Positions 17,618 through 26,464 of a stretch of 64,000 nucleotides of DNA are shown piece after piece. Origin of the DNA: Actinomadura madurae (lineage in GTDB: Bacteria > Actinomycetota > Actinomycetes > Streptosporangiales > Streptosporangiaceae); NCBI RefSeq assembly GCF_900115095.1, contig NZ_FOVH01000012.1, positions 265,338 through 329,337 of the forward strand, given 5' to 3'. Made by a program: the position numbers and the translations under genes. Each line of letters starts with the position of its first letter. Position 1 is the stretch's first letter. The notes beneath the pieces were generated by a model that was not told the DNA's origin, did not search any database, and saw nothing but the letters and a program-made list of their open reading frames with translations.

Positions 17618-20221
17618 TCACCCCTGGAACCGGTGGACGGCGAAGGTCTGCTCTGCCCCGGTCCCCACCCCTTGCACGGTCGTGTACGGCATCAGGACGG
17701 CGTATCCGTCGCCGAGGTCCGCGGGCCTGCCGGGGAGGTTCGCGGCGAGCCGCCGGCCCTCGCCGTCCAGCGCCAGGTACTGGGCCTGTTCGCCCGTGCG
17801 GGTGGGCGGCCGGACGGAGAAGAACCAGTTCCCGATCGCGCCGTGGCGGGTGAGGTTCCCGGTCTCCAGCAGGTCGCGGATCGTCGTCGTGCCGCCCGCG
17901 GTCCGGATCGTCATCGCCCGTCCGCCCGGATCGATGCCGTCGCCGTCGCCCGCCTGGCAGACGATCAGCTCGTCGGTGTCGCCGTCGCAGCGGACGAGCG
18001 GCGCCCCCGTCCTGCCCAGCTCGCGGCCGGTGGCCCGGTCGAGAACGACCCCGCCCTCGGCCGTCCCGACGACGACCGTCCGGCCGCCGCCGTCGTGGAG
18101 GAGCTCGGGGTCGGCGTAGCGCCCGGCGAGGTTCCAGCGCCGCTTCCCGTCCGTCGCCCCGTAGGCGATGACGTCGAGATGCTTGCGCGTCCAGTCCTCG
18201 CCCCGCTCGGTCTTGGCGGCCAGGACCAGGCCCGCGCCGGCGCTCTCGGCCTCCAGCCCGCGCTTGCGCCAGAGCTCGCGCCGGGATCCGGTCGCGAAGA
18301 CGGCCAGCTCGTCCCGTCCGCCGGATGAGACGTGGACCGTGAACGTCTCGTCGTCGGCCTCTTCGAGCAGCACGTAGCCGTCGCCGGTCAGGACCCGCTT
18401 CGTCCAGCGGACGCGGCCGTCCTTCAGGGAGAGCGCCGCGATGCCGTACTCGTTCCCGGCCGCCTCGTACTCCACGAGCGACAGCCGGTCCCCGTCCTTG
18501 CCGACGATGTGCGGCACGCTGACGAAATCCGCCTTGAGCCCGTCGCCGAGCCGCCCGCCCTCCCTGATCGACCAGCGCACCGCGCCGGTTCGCGCGTCGG
18601 CGACGACCTGCCGCGACAGGTGGTCGTCCTCGCGGTCCCGGCCCGCGTAGACGAGCGCGTCACCGGCGAGTTCGGTGCCGGTCAGCGAGCTCAGCCCGGT
18701 GTCCTTGAACGGCGGCCCCGGCGGGGTGCGTCCGGTGGCGGCCGTCCACAGCGGCGCCGCGTCGATCCGGGGCGGGGAGAGCGCCGGCTCGGGCGGCGCG
18801 CTCGGTTCGGACGGCCGGCCGCCGGCGGCCGCGGCGCGCATCACGATGCCGGCCGGCGTGGACGAGGACGACCCGGCCCGCTCGACGCGGAACGCCGCGG
18901 CCCGCTCCGACACGGCGGCGACCTCTCCGGGCGGCGCGGCGCCCAGCGGGTTCGCGGCCCGGTCGACGACGGCGTACCGGTCGGGCGTCCCCTCCCTGCC
19001 CGAGCCCCTGACGAAGATCCTGTCCTTCCAGATCTTCACGACGTGGGCCATCGTCTCCTCGCCGAACGGCCGTTTCGCGGTGGCGACGGGCTCGCCGTCA
19101 CCGTCCGTGCGGACCGTCACGAGCCGGCCGTACAGTCCCGAGCAGGCGATGAGCGTGGCGCCGTCGTCGGCGCAGCCGTACAGGTCATCGGTCGTGTCGC
19201 CGTCCTCCGTCTTGACCGAGATCTTCGTGACGCGGCCGGTGGCGACGTCGACCAGGACCGCGTGGTCGTCGGGGTAGGTCCGTCCCGGGAGCCTCTCGCT
19301 CACATGGACGGCGGCCGTCCTCCCCGCGGCGGCCTCAAGGTGGGACGTCTCGAACTTCCCTTCCAGGTCCCAGAGCTTCCGGCCGGTCCGCACGTCCAGC
19401 GCGTAGACGCCGGCGCCCTTGCGCCGTTCGTCGAAATCCATCGGCGGCTTGGAGCCGAGCGTCTCTCCGAGGACCACCGGCCCGGAGATCCGGAACGCCC
19501 AGCCGTCCGCGTTCTGCCACAGCTCGCGGCCGGTGGCCGGGTCGAGCGCGATCGTCTTCGGGTCGACGCCGTCTCGTTCCTCGACACTCGCGAGCACGAC
19601 CCGCGTGTCCGCGGAGAGGAGCCGCACCTTCTTGTCGCGGTCGTCCTCTCCCTTCTCGCCCGCACGCGGCCGGATCAGCGCGTGCTTCCAGCGGACCGAG
19701 CCGTCCTTCCCGGAGAGCGCGGCGACCCCGACCTCGGTCTCGCGCCTCTCAAGGCCCTTCGTGTACTGGACGAGGGCCGTCCAGTCGTTCCCCTGGCCGT
19801 ACACGACGGGCTTCCCTGTCACGCCCCGCAGAAGTTCCGCCTTGTAGCCGGGTCCCGAATGGGCGACGGCGCCTTCACCGCCCCGGAGCGGGTAGCCGCC
19901 GTCGACCGTCCAGCGCGGGTCACCGCTCCGCGGATCGACGGCGGCGAGCCGGGCACCGCCGGACGGCACGTCCCCGGCGACGAGGGCGATATCGCCGAGC
20001 AGCCCGACCCCGGCGACGCGTTCCATGCCGAGCTTCCGCTCGTCCCACAGCGGCCTCTCGCTGAACGCGACCGGCGACGGTCGCCTCTCCCCGTCCGGCA
20101 GCGCGTCGGCGCCGGACCCACCGCAGGCCTTCACCCCGATGAGGACGAGAACCAGCACGGCCGCGAGCAGACCGCCGCCCCACCGCAGCGCGGTCTTCCT
20201 GTCGACGTCCATCGGCCCCAT
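17618..20221 (-). CDS. Membrane-anchored PQQ-like beta-propeller protein
   Basis: The 867-residue protein has one N-terminal TM segment (GGGLLAAVLVLVLIGVKACGG), which may be a lipoprotein-like signal since Cys follows. The remainder is extracytoplasmic. Repeats of the PQQ/quinoprotein type occur throughout: LAAVDPRSGDPRWTVDG, VAALSGKDGSVRWKH, IALDPATGRELWQNADG, YALDVRTGRKLWDLEG, VADARTGAVRWSIREG, AALSLKDGRVRWTKRV. A Pro/Ser-rich stretch near 470-510 divides two propellers. Such proteins act as scaffolds or sensors rather than enzymes; PQQ binding itself is not shown. The ATG follows GAGG by five bases. It is a single gene. Confidence 0.8.
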   Translation of the reverse strand: MGPMDVDRKTALRWGGGLLAAVLVLVLIGVKACGGSGADALPDGERRPSPVAFSERPLWDERKLGMERVAGVGLLGDIALVAGDVPSGGARLAAVDPRSGDPRWTVDGGYPLRGGEGAVAHSGPGYKAELLRGVTGKPVVYGQGNDWTALVQYTKGLERRETEVGVAALSGKDGSVRWKHALIRPRAGEKGEDDRDKKVRLLSADTRVVLASVEERDGVDPKTIALDPATGRELWQNADGWAFRISGPVVLGETLGSKPPMDFDERRKGAGVYALDVRTGRKLWDLEGKFETSHLEAAAGRTAAVHVSERLPGRTYPDDHAVLVDVATGRVTKISVKTEDGDTTDDLYGCADDGATLIACSGLYGRLVTVRTDGDGEPVATAKRPFGEETMAHVVKIWKDRIFVRGSGREGTPDRYAVVDRAANPLGAAPPGEVAAVSERAAAFRVERAGSSSSTPAGIVMRAAAAGGRPSEPSAPPEPALSPPRIDAAPLWTAATGRTPPGPPFKDTGLSSLTGTELAGDALVYAGRDREDDHLSRQVVADARTGAVRWSIREGGRLGDGLKADFVSVPHIVGKDGDRLSLVEYEAAGNEYGIAALSLKDGRVRWTKRVLTGDGYVLLEEADDETFTVHVSSGGRDELAVFATGSRRELWRKRGLEAESAGAGLVLAAKTERGEDWTRKHLDVIAYGATDGKRRWNLAGRYADPELLHDGGGRTVVVGTAEGGVVLDRATGRELGRTGAPLVRCDGDTDELIVCQAGDGDGIDPGGRAMTIRTAGGTTTIRDLLETGNLTRHGAIGNWFFSVRPPTRTGEQAQYLALDGEGRRLAANLPGRPADLGDGYAVLMPYTTVQGVGTGAEQTFAVHRFQG

Positions 20222-20302
20222 CCCGTCCTCGGCGTCACGCGGGGGGCCGCGTGATCGCGCATTCTTCCGGGTGAGATGGCCGGGACCGCCCGGGAGGTTC
20301 CC

Positions 20303-22480
20303 TCAGAACATCCAGTGACCGCCCGCGGACCACCCGAGGAACCGGCGACCGTGCGGCGACGGCCCGGCGTCGAGGGCGCCGCCGGTCAGGACGTGCCGGA
20401 GACCCGCCAGCACGGGGTCGAGGCGCCGGACGCCATGGGACGGCTGCCGGTCGAGTTCGCCCTGCATCCAGGCGATGGCGGCGATCTGCTCCTTCAGCCC
20501 GCACAGCGCGAGGAAGAAGACGGCCTGCCGCCACGCGTAGGCGGCGTCCTTGACGGTCCTCAGCGGATACGGGTTCCCCTGCACCCGCCGCACCAGGCGG
20601 CACACGACGCCGAACGCGCGGCGCGCGAGATCGTCCCATCCGCCCGCCGGCTGGATCCCGACCGGGTGGACGAGCGCCGCCAGGTTGTGCGTGGTGAGGA
20701 TCTGCGCCTGCTCGATCACCATCCCGTTGGCCACGACCCACGACGACGCCGGAAGGTCCCCGGCGCGCTCCGCGCAGAGGTCGCCGAAGCCGTCCCGGAG
20801 CCGCCGGACGGACGCGTAGTCGATCCCGTAGTAGCGCGCGTAGAGGGTCCCCTCCATGATCTCGCCCGCGAGCTGTGCCGCCTGGAGGAACTTCGGCGAG
20901 AACCTGCCCATGAAGATGTCGGCGGCCAGTTCCTCCACGAACGGCACGCGCACACCGGCGCGGTCGGCCAGCGTGCCCAGCTCCCCGATCATCGGATTCG
21001 GGACGATGGTCCCCGGGAAGGACCGCAGCGCCAGCTCGCCGAGCTGGACCAGCACGGCGTGCGCGTTCGCCTGCGCGGCGCCGGTCGTGCGCCGGTACCC
21101 GGCCACGGCCGCGACCCACGGAAGCTCGTCCTGCCGCACCTGGTGCGCCAGGTCGAGCAGCAGCAGTGAACGGCGGTTGCGGAACGCCTTGTGGACGGCC
21201 GCCATCAGCCCTCTCAGCGCGTCATCGGGGTAGGACCGCGCCGACGCCGCCGCGACCAGCTGCGGGACTAGGCGCGCGAGCACCTCCGCCGACGGGACGA
21301 TCCCGCGCTCGACGAGCGTGCTGACCGGCGCCTCCAGCGCGTTCTCGGCCACGCGGCGGAGCCGCTCGGGCACTTCGGCGGTCCGTCCGCCGGAGGTGAC
21401 GGGCGCGACGAACGGGTCGATCGACGGCACCCCGCCGTCCTGCGGCACTGCTTCGAGCCGTCCCGCCACGGCCTGGGCCAGCGCGTGATGCGTCGGACGC
21501 GCGGCCTCGGCAGCCTGCTGCTCCCGCAGCGCGGCATGCTCCGCCTCATCCGGCACGCCGCGCTTCGCGACCATCGAGTCCACGGCGTGCTGCAGCAGTC
21601 CGGAGGGAGGCTGCCCTTCCAGCACCTGCTTGAGTGACACGCGAAGGATGGCCAGGTTCGCCCTGGGGTCTCGGTGCTTCCCGCACAGCGTGTGCCGTGC
21701 CGCCAGCTCCGCGTACCGGTCGAGCAGCGCGACGCCCCGCGCCCGCCACCCGTCGGGCTCGGCGGCGAGGACCCGCCCGTCCCGGACGGTCTCCAGCCAG
21801 TGCGCCAGCAGCTCGTCCGCGAACGGATTCCACACCGACAGCGCCTCGTTCATCGTGGCCACCGCCCGGTTCGGCCGCCGGTCCGCGAGCCGCTCGCGCA
21901 CCCGCCCGGCCGTCTCCCGCCGGACCAGCGACGGATCGCCGGGGTTCCGCGCGGGCCTCGGGAGGAACCGCAGCCGGCCGGCGAACGGCCCGATGGCGTC
22001 CAGGACGTCCAGCGCCGCCGCCCGGTCGCCGGCCCGCAGCAGCCACGCCACCACGAGCAGCGCGGCCTCCTCCGGCAAGGCCACCTCGTACCGCCCGGTG
22101 TCGAGCAGCTCGCACAGCTCGTCCAGCCCGGCGTCGGTCAGGTGGTACGCGAAGAGGGCCTGCCGTGCGGCGGGCACCCCGGCGCGCCGCGCCGCCTCCA
22201 GCTCGTGGTCGAGCAGCGGCCCGCCGGCGGCGGCGTCCCCGGTCGCGAACCCGCCCCGGACGACCTCGGGCGTCACCCACGCCGGATGCCCGGCGACCGG
22301 CGTTCTGGACCCGATGTCCAGCGAGCCGTCCTTCGTTCCCGAGACGACGCGCTCCCAGCGGCCGAGGCGCTCCTCGGCGCGCCGCCGCGTCGCGTCGTCC
22401 TCGTGGGCCAGCGCCGTCACGAGCGCCTTGGCCATCTGCCCGGCGGCGTAGCCGGGGTTCACCCGCGCGTCCTCGTTCAC
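20303..22480 (-). CDS. Large cytosolic protein of unknown function, downstream of a tRNA-like element
   Basis: The 725-residue, mostly alpha-helical protein has no signal peptide, TM segment or motif that I recognise. Visible landmarks are HEDDATRRRAEERLGRWER near the N-terminus, a repeat-like middle part (LARLVPQLVAAASARSYPDD) and a well-ordered block around ELAADIFMGRFSPKFLQAAQ followed by LAGEIMEGTLYARYYGIDYA. The first start (GTG 22478-22480) falls two bases after the 3' end of the tRNA-like element, leaving no room for a ribosome-binding site. Translation may begin at the ATG at 22433-22435 instead. Either way a transcript carrying the gene would begin with the tRNA-like fold. Function unknown. 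Confidence 0.75.
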   Translation of the reverse strand: MNEDARVNPGYAAGQMAKALVTALAHEDDATRRRAEERLGRWERVVSGTKDGSLDIGSRTPVAGHPAWVTPEVVRGGFATGDAAAGGPLLDHELEAARRAGVPAARQALFAYHLTDAGLDELCELLDTGRYEVALPEEAALLVVAWLLRAGDRAAALDVLDAIGPFAGRLRFLPRPARNPGDPSLVRRETAGRVRERLADRRPNRAVATMNEALSVWNPFADELLAHWLETVRDGRVLAAEPDGWRARGVALLDRYAELAARHTLCGKHRDPRANLAILRVSLKQVLEGQPPSGLLQHAVDSMVAKRGVPDEAEHAALREQQAAEAARPTHHALAQAVAGRLEAVPQDGGVPSIDPFVAPVTSGGRTAEVPERLRRVAENALEAPVSTLVERGIVPSAEVLARLVPQLVAAASARSYPDDALRGLMAAVHKAFRNRRSLLLLDLAHQVRQDELPWVAAVAGYRRTTGAAQANAHAVLVQLGELALRSFPGTIVPNPMIGELGTLADRAGVRVPFVEELAADIFMGRFSPKFLQAAQLAGEIMEGTLYARYYGIDYASVRRLRDGFGDLCAERAGDLPASSWVVANGMVIEQAQILTTHNLAALVHPVGIQPAGGWDDLARRAFGVVCRLVRRVQGNPYPLRTVKDAAYAWRQAVFFLALCGLKEQIAAIAWMQGELDRQPSHGVRRLDPVLAGLRHVLTGGALDAGPSPHGRRFLGWSAGGHWMF

Positions 22481-22481
22481 G

Positions 22482-22553
22482 CCAGCGTGGCGGGTTCCGC
22501 CCCCGCGCCCTCCGGGATGAAAGCCCGGCGCTCTCCTGCTGAGCTACACGCTG
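22482..22553 (-). tRNA. tRNA-like cloverleaf, anticodon TTC (Glu-type), abnormal T-loop
   Basis: Minus-strand folding gives a complete cloverleaf. The acceptor pairs CAGCGTG (22547-22553) with CACGCTG (22483-22489). TA is followed by the D-arm GCTC-AGCAGGA-GAGC, the anticodon arm CCGGG-CTTTCAT-CCCGG, a five-base variable loop, and the T-stem GCGGG/CCCGC. All stems are perfect and the length is 72. The T-loop is GGCGGAA instead of TTCGANN, so U54, U55 and A58 are lost while C56 and a purine at 57 remain. CCA is not encoded. A degenerate tRNA, a specialised tRNA or a tRNA-like leader for the next gene are all possible. Confidence 0.6.
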
Positions 22554-22661
22554 TCGAGGGCCCACGGTAAAGATCGCGTCGTCCTGCCGCAACGCATTAC
22601 CCGGGCTTGCGACCCGTGGGCCGCCGTGGCGTGCGCCGACGCCGATCAGGCCCGCGCGCCG

Positions 22662-23699
22662 TCAGGGGACGAGCTGGGGGAGGAGGGCGTCGCGGAGGCT
22701 CGCCAGCGCCGTCGTCTCGGCCGCGGCCGCCTCCACCCGGCGCGCCAGCGTGGCCGCGAGCTCGCCGAACCTCCGGGCCCGGTCGTCTCCGGGCCAGGGG
22801 ACCTTGTAGGCGGCGAGGTCGGGCCAGCCGGTGCGCGGCATCCTCGTCCCGTCGCCGACGGCGGACGCGTGCGCCACGACCTCGTCGCTCGCCAGGGCCG
22901 CGAGCAGCCAGCCCCGGTGGGCGGGGTCCTCCGGGCGGACGACGAGGATGTCGGTCGACGCGACGCCGTCCACGAAGGCGAGCCCGACCTTGTGGAAGTA
23001 CGGGCGGAGCTTGCCGAAGAGGATGTCCCCGGCCGCGAACCGCCGTTTCGCGCTGGCTATCCCGGACGCGTCGGCCCATGTCGAAAGCCACATATGTCGT
23101 TTCGGCATGTGCTCCAGGCCGATGTAGTTCTCGTCCCCGCCGATCAGATCGAGCGGCGCGTTCGCGCGGACCAGCCGCCCGAGCCCGCCGATCGGGACGA
23201 GGGAGGTCGCCGCCGTCTCCTCGTACCGGGCGCGCAGGAGCGCGTCGGCGCAGGCGGCGATGCGTCCGTTCACGGCGATCTTGTCGTCCAGGGCTCCGAG
23301 GACCGACGCCGCCCTGTCCTGCTCCGCCCGGGTCGGGCGCCGGGTCGTGAGCCGGTTCAGGATGCCGTGGGTGAGGAGCGGCTGCCCGGATCCGATGCGG
23401 TACCTGTTCAGGCCGAGCCGCTTGAGCAGGTAGTAGACGTACCGGGGATTCACCCCGTCCCTGGCCGTGGCGATGATGGCGTTGTCGGTGACCCAGCAGC
23501 GGCCGGGGCTGTAATGGACGGCTCCGCAGTACGACCCGACGCGTCCGACGATCGTGGAGCCGGGTTCCGCGTTGTGGCCGCCGGACGAGCCGATGACGCC
23601 GTTGGCGCCGTACGTCCGGTAGGCGGAGCCCTCCGCCGGGTGCGAGCGGCCGTTGGAGAACGTGACGAGGTCGCTCAGCGGAACCTGCCCGTCAGCCAT
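22662..23699 (-). CDS. hsdS: Type I restriction-modification specificity subunit
   Basis: The 345-residue protein has the two-TRD HsdS layout. TRD1 (about 1-140) opens with VPLSDLVTFSNGRSHPA and includes YRTYGANGVIGSSGG. A conserved helix follows (RPTRAEQDRAASVLGALDDK, then IAVNGRIAACADALLRARYE), then TRD2 (about 185-310: LIGGDENYIGLEHMP, GDILFGKLRPYFHKVGLAFV) and a second helix at the end. HsdS selects the bipartite target and docks two HsdM. The ATG (23697-23699) lies inside the last codons of hsdM, an eight-base overlap. No hsdR follows; the next element is the tRNA-like fold on the same strand. Confidence 0.92.
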   Translation of the reverse strand: MADGQVPLSDLVTFSNGRSHPAEGSAYRTYGANGVIGSSGGHNAEPGSTIVGRVGSYCGAVHYSPGRCWVTDNAIIATARDGVNPRYVYYLLKRLGLNRYRIGSGQPLLTHGILNRLTTRRPTRAEQDRAASVLGALDDKIAVNGRIAACADALLRARYEETAATSLVPIGGLGRLVRANAPLDLIGGDENYIGLEHMPKRHMWLSTWADASGIASAKRRFAAGDILFGKLRPYFHKVGLAFVDGVASTDILVVRPEDPAHRGWLLAALASDEVVAHASAVGDGTRMPRTGWPDLAAYKVPWPGDDRARRFGELAATLARRVEAAAAETTALASLRDALLPQLVP

Positions 23700-25131
23700 C
23701 CAGGCGCCCGAGTTCCGCCCGGACGATCTGGTCGAGCCGCGCCGACTCCTCGAAATGGGTGAGGAGCTCCTTGGTGAGGCGCTCGACCCTGTCGGCCGCG
23801 GGCTCGTCGCCGGGGTCGGGTTCGGCGGTGCCCACGTAGCGGCCGGGTGTGAGGACATGGTCATGGGATCTGATCTCGTCCACGTCCGCCGAACGGCAGA
23901 ATCCCGGGACGTCCGAATGGTCGTGGGCGCGCCAGGACCGGTAGGCGCCGGCGATCCGGGCGATGTCGTCGCCGGTGAGAACCCTCTCCGTGCGGTCGAC
24001 CATCGTGCCCATGTCGCGGGCGGCGATGAAGAGCACCCGGCCCGGCGTGTCCTTGTTCCGGTCGAGGAACCATAGGCACGCGGGGATCTGGGTGCTGCGG
24101 AAGAGGCGGTCGGGGAGCGCGACGACGCACGACACGAGGTCCGCCTCCACGATCGCCGCGCGGATCTCGCCCTCGCCGGACTGCCGGGACGACATCGAGC
24201 CGTTCGCCATCACGACGCCGGCGCGGCCGTGCGGGCCGAGCTTGGCGAGGATGTGCTGCAACCAGGCGAAATTGGCGTTCCCGGCCGGCGGGACGCCGTA
24301 CCGCCAGCGCGGATCGCCCGCGTCGCGGTACCAGTCCGACATGTTGAACGGCGGGTTGGCCAGCACGTGGTCGGCCTCAATCCCGGGGTGCGCGTCCTCG
24401 ACGAACGTGTCGGCGAGGCGGATGTCGCCCCCGAGCTCGTGCACGGCGAGGTTCATCCTGGCCAGCCGCCACGTCCGCTCGTTCGCCTCCTGCCCGTAGA
24501 CGGCGATGTCGTCCAGCCGCCCCCGATGGCTGAGGACGAACCTCTCCGCCTGCACGAACATCCCGCCGGAACCGCAGCAGGGGTCGTACACCCGTCCCTT
24601 GAACGGCTCCAGGATCTCCACCAGCAGCTTGACCACGCTTGAGGGCGTGTAGAACTCGCCGCCGCGTTTCCCTTCGGCCCGCGCGAACCGCTCCAGGAAG
24701 TACTCGTAGACCTCGCCGAGCACGTCCCGCGCGGACCGCCCGCCGAACTCCACCTGCCCGATCAGCTCGACCAGGTCACCGAGGCGCCGCTGGTCGACCC
24801 CGGCGAAGATCTTCGGCAGCACGCCGTCCAGGGACGGATCGGCCCGCATGATCGTGTCCATCGCGGCGTCGATCCGCTCGCCGAGCGTGCCGGGCCCGGA
24901 CGCCGCGGCGAGGTCCGCCCACCGCGCCCCGGCCGGCACCGGCAGGGCCCTGTCCGATGAGTGCTTGTCGGACATGTGCTTGTCGGAGGCGTACTTGAGG
25001 AAGACGAGCCCGAGGACGAAGTCCTTGTACCGTGCCGCGTCGACGGATCCGCGCAGCTTGGCGGCGGCCTTCCAGAGGACCTCGTCCACCCGCGCGACTT
25101 TAGCGCGCCCCCGCCCCGCCGGCCGGTTCAT
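23692..25131 (-). CDS. hsdM: Type I restriction-modification DNA adenine methyltransferase subunit
   Basis: The 479-residue protein carries an N-terminal helical HsdM_N domain (about 12-150: LWKAAAKLRGSVDAARYKDF), the methyltransferase core with SAM motif DPCCGSGGM (183-191), and catalytic NPPF (259-262) followed by NMSDW. The motif GEFYTPSSVV before motif I is typical of gamma-type N6-adenine enzymes. With HsdS it would form an M2S methylase. ATG 25129-25131 is chosen, although the Shine-Dalgarno sequence is weak; a GTG 14 codons later is an alternative. The gene is divergent from a glycosyltransferase gene, with about 40 bases between them. Confidence 0.93.
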   Translation of the reverse strand: MNRPAGRGRAKVARVDEVLWKAAAKLRGSVDAARYKDFVLGLVFLKYASDKHMSDKHSSDRALPVPAGARWADLAAASGPGTLGERIDAAMDTIMRADPSLDGVLPKIFAGVDQRRLGDLVELIGQVEFGGRSARDVLGEVYEYFLERFARAEGKRGGEFYTPSSVVKLLVEILEPFKGRVYDPCCGSGGMFVQAERFVLSHRGRLDDIAVYGQEANERTWRLARMNLAVHELGGDIRLADTFVEDAHPGIEADHVLANPPFNMSDWYRDAGDPRWRYGVPPAGNANFAWLQHILAKLGPHGRAGVVMANGSMSSRQSGEGEIRAAIVEADLVSCVVALPDRLFRSTQIPACLWFLDRNKDTPGRVLFIAARDMGTMVDRTERVLTGDDIARIAGAYRSWRAHDHSDVPGFCRSADVDEIRSHDHVLTPGRYVGTAEPDPGDEPAADRVERLTKELLTHFEESARLDQIVRAELGRLDG

Positions 25132-25173
25132 GGTGTTGGACGGCCGCGCCGGTGCGATGCGAGGCTGCGGGAC

Positions 25174-26325
25174 GTGGTGGTCGTGGGTGTTCTGGCCGTG
25201 GCGGCGCTGGCGGGCTGGCTGTATCTGGCGTTCGGCCACGGCGGCTTCTGGAGGACCGGCCCCGGCCTCCCGGACGCGGCGGACCCGGACGCCTGGCCCG
25301 ACGTCGTGGCCGTGGTCCCGGCCCGCGACGAGGCGGCCGTCCTGCCGGTGACTCTGCCGACCCTGCTGGCCCAGGAGTATCCGGGACGCTTCCGCGTGGT
25401 TCTGGTCGACGACGGCAGCAGCGACGGCACCGCGGAGACGGCCGTCCGGGTGGCGGAAGGGAATCCCCGGCTGCGGGTGGTGGCCGCCGGCGAACGCCCG
25501 CCGGGATGGGCGGGCAAGGTGTGGGCGATGTCGGAGGGCGTCGGCGCGGCGGGGGAGCCCGGCTACCTCCTCTTCACCGACGCGGACATCGCCTACCGGC
25601 CCGGCACGGTGATGAAGCTCGTCCGCGCGGCCGTGGCAGAGCGGCGCGATCTCGTCTCCCTGATGGCGACGCTGAACACCCGCACCCGCTGGGAACGCGT
25701 GATCGTCCCCGCGTTCGTGTACTTCTTCGCCCAGCTCTACCCGTTCCGCCGCGTGACCCGGGACGGGACGCGCACGGCCGCGGCGGCGGGCGGCTGCATG
25801 CTCGTCCGCCGCGCCGCCCTCGCCGCCGCCGGCGGGCTCGCGGCGATCCACGACGCGCTGATCGACGACGTGGCGATGGGGCGCCTGGTCAAGCGCGCCG
25901 GCGGGCGCTGCCGCCTCGACCTCGCCCGCGACGTGGTCAGCCGCCGCCCCTACCCCCGCCTCGGCGACCTCTGGGCGATGATCGCCCGCAGCGCCTACCA
26001 CCAGCTCCGCTACTCGCCGCCGCTGCTCGCCGGGACCGTCCTCGGCCTGGTCCTGCTGTACGCGGTCCCGCCCGCCGCGGCGATCGCCGGCCTGGCCGCC
26101 GGGAACGGTGCGGTCCTCGCGGCCGGGGCGCTCGGCTGGTCGCTCATGGCGCTCACCTACGAGCCCATGCTCCGCTTCTACGGCCTGTCGCCGCTGCGGG
26201 CCCCGGCGCTGCCGCTTGTGGCCCTGATGTACGCCGCCATGACCCTTGACTCCGCCCGCAGGCACCGGGCCGGTCAGGGCGGCGCCTGGAAAGGACGTAC
26301 TGCGGCGACGCCGCTGAACAGGTGA
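25174..26325 (+). CDS. Membrane glycosyltransferase family 2, HpnB-like
   Basis: The 383-residue protein has an N-terminal TM helix (VVVVGVLAVAALAGWLYLAF), a GT2 domain with DVVAVVPARDEAAVLP, VDDGSSDGT, TDADIAYRPG and a DDVAMGRLVKRAGGR acceptor motif, and two or three C-terminal TM helices. LVSLMATLNTRTRWERVIVPAF and YFFAQLYPFRRV are close to the hopanoid-associated glycosyltransferase HpnB, but no other hopanoid gene is in the window. GTG at 25174 follows GAGG by nine bases. It probably transfers a sugar to a lipid at the cytoplasmic face. The exact acceptor is unknown. Confidence 0.82.
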   Translation: MVVVGVLAVAALAGWLYLAFGHGGFWRTGPGLPDAADPDAWPDVVAVVPARDEAAVLPVTLPTLLAQEYPGRFRVVLVDDGSSDGTAETAVRVAEGNPRLRVVAAGERPPGWAGKVWAMSEGVGAAGEPGYLLFTDADIAYRPGTVMKLVRAAVAERRDLVSLMATLNTRTRWERVIVPAFVYFFAQLYPFRRVTRDGTRTAAAAGGCMLVRRAALAAAGGLAAIHDALIDDVAMGRLVKRAGGRCRLDLARDVVSRRPYPRLGDLWAMIARSAYHQLRYSPPLLAGTVLGLVLLYAVPPAAAIAGLAAGNGAVLAAGALGWSLMALTYEPMLRFYGLSPLRAPALPLVALMYAAMTLDSARRHRAGQGGAWKGRTAATPLNR

Positions 26326-26379
26326 GTCAGGGCGTCTTTGTCAGGACGGTGACAATCCGGGCCCGGCGATGCACGCTCA

Positions 26380-26393
26380 TACTCATTGGAGTA
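26380..26393. promoter_or_regulatory. Palindrome in the promoter region of the secreted lipase gene
   Basis: TACTC-ATTG-GAGTA is a perfect 5+5 inverted repeat in a short AT-richer stretch, 71 bases before the lipase start. It is the only such element in the 139-base intergenic gap and may be an operator. No matching regulator gene is adjacent. Confidence 0.35.
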
Positions 26394-26464
26394 AGTGTCT
26401 AATTACGTTACGGTCGGGTGGCCGTCACGCCGACGGCAGGGGCGACGACGAAGGGTTACCCGCC

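Noticed and set aside
22482..22553. Ordinary tRNA-Glu gene
   Set aside because: The T-loop lacks TTCGA and the acceptor stem differs from normal actinobacterial tRNA-Glu; reported as tRNA-like instead.
25174..26325. Hopanoid biosynthesis cluster
   Set aside because: Only one HpnB-like glycosyltransferase is present, with no squalene-hopene cyclase or other hpn gene.
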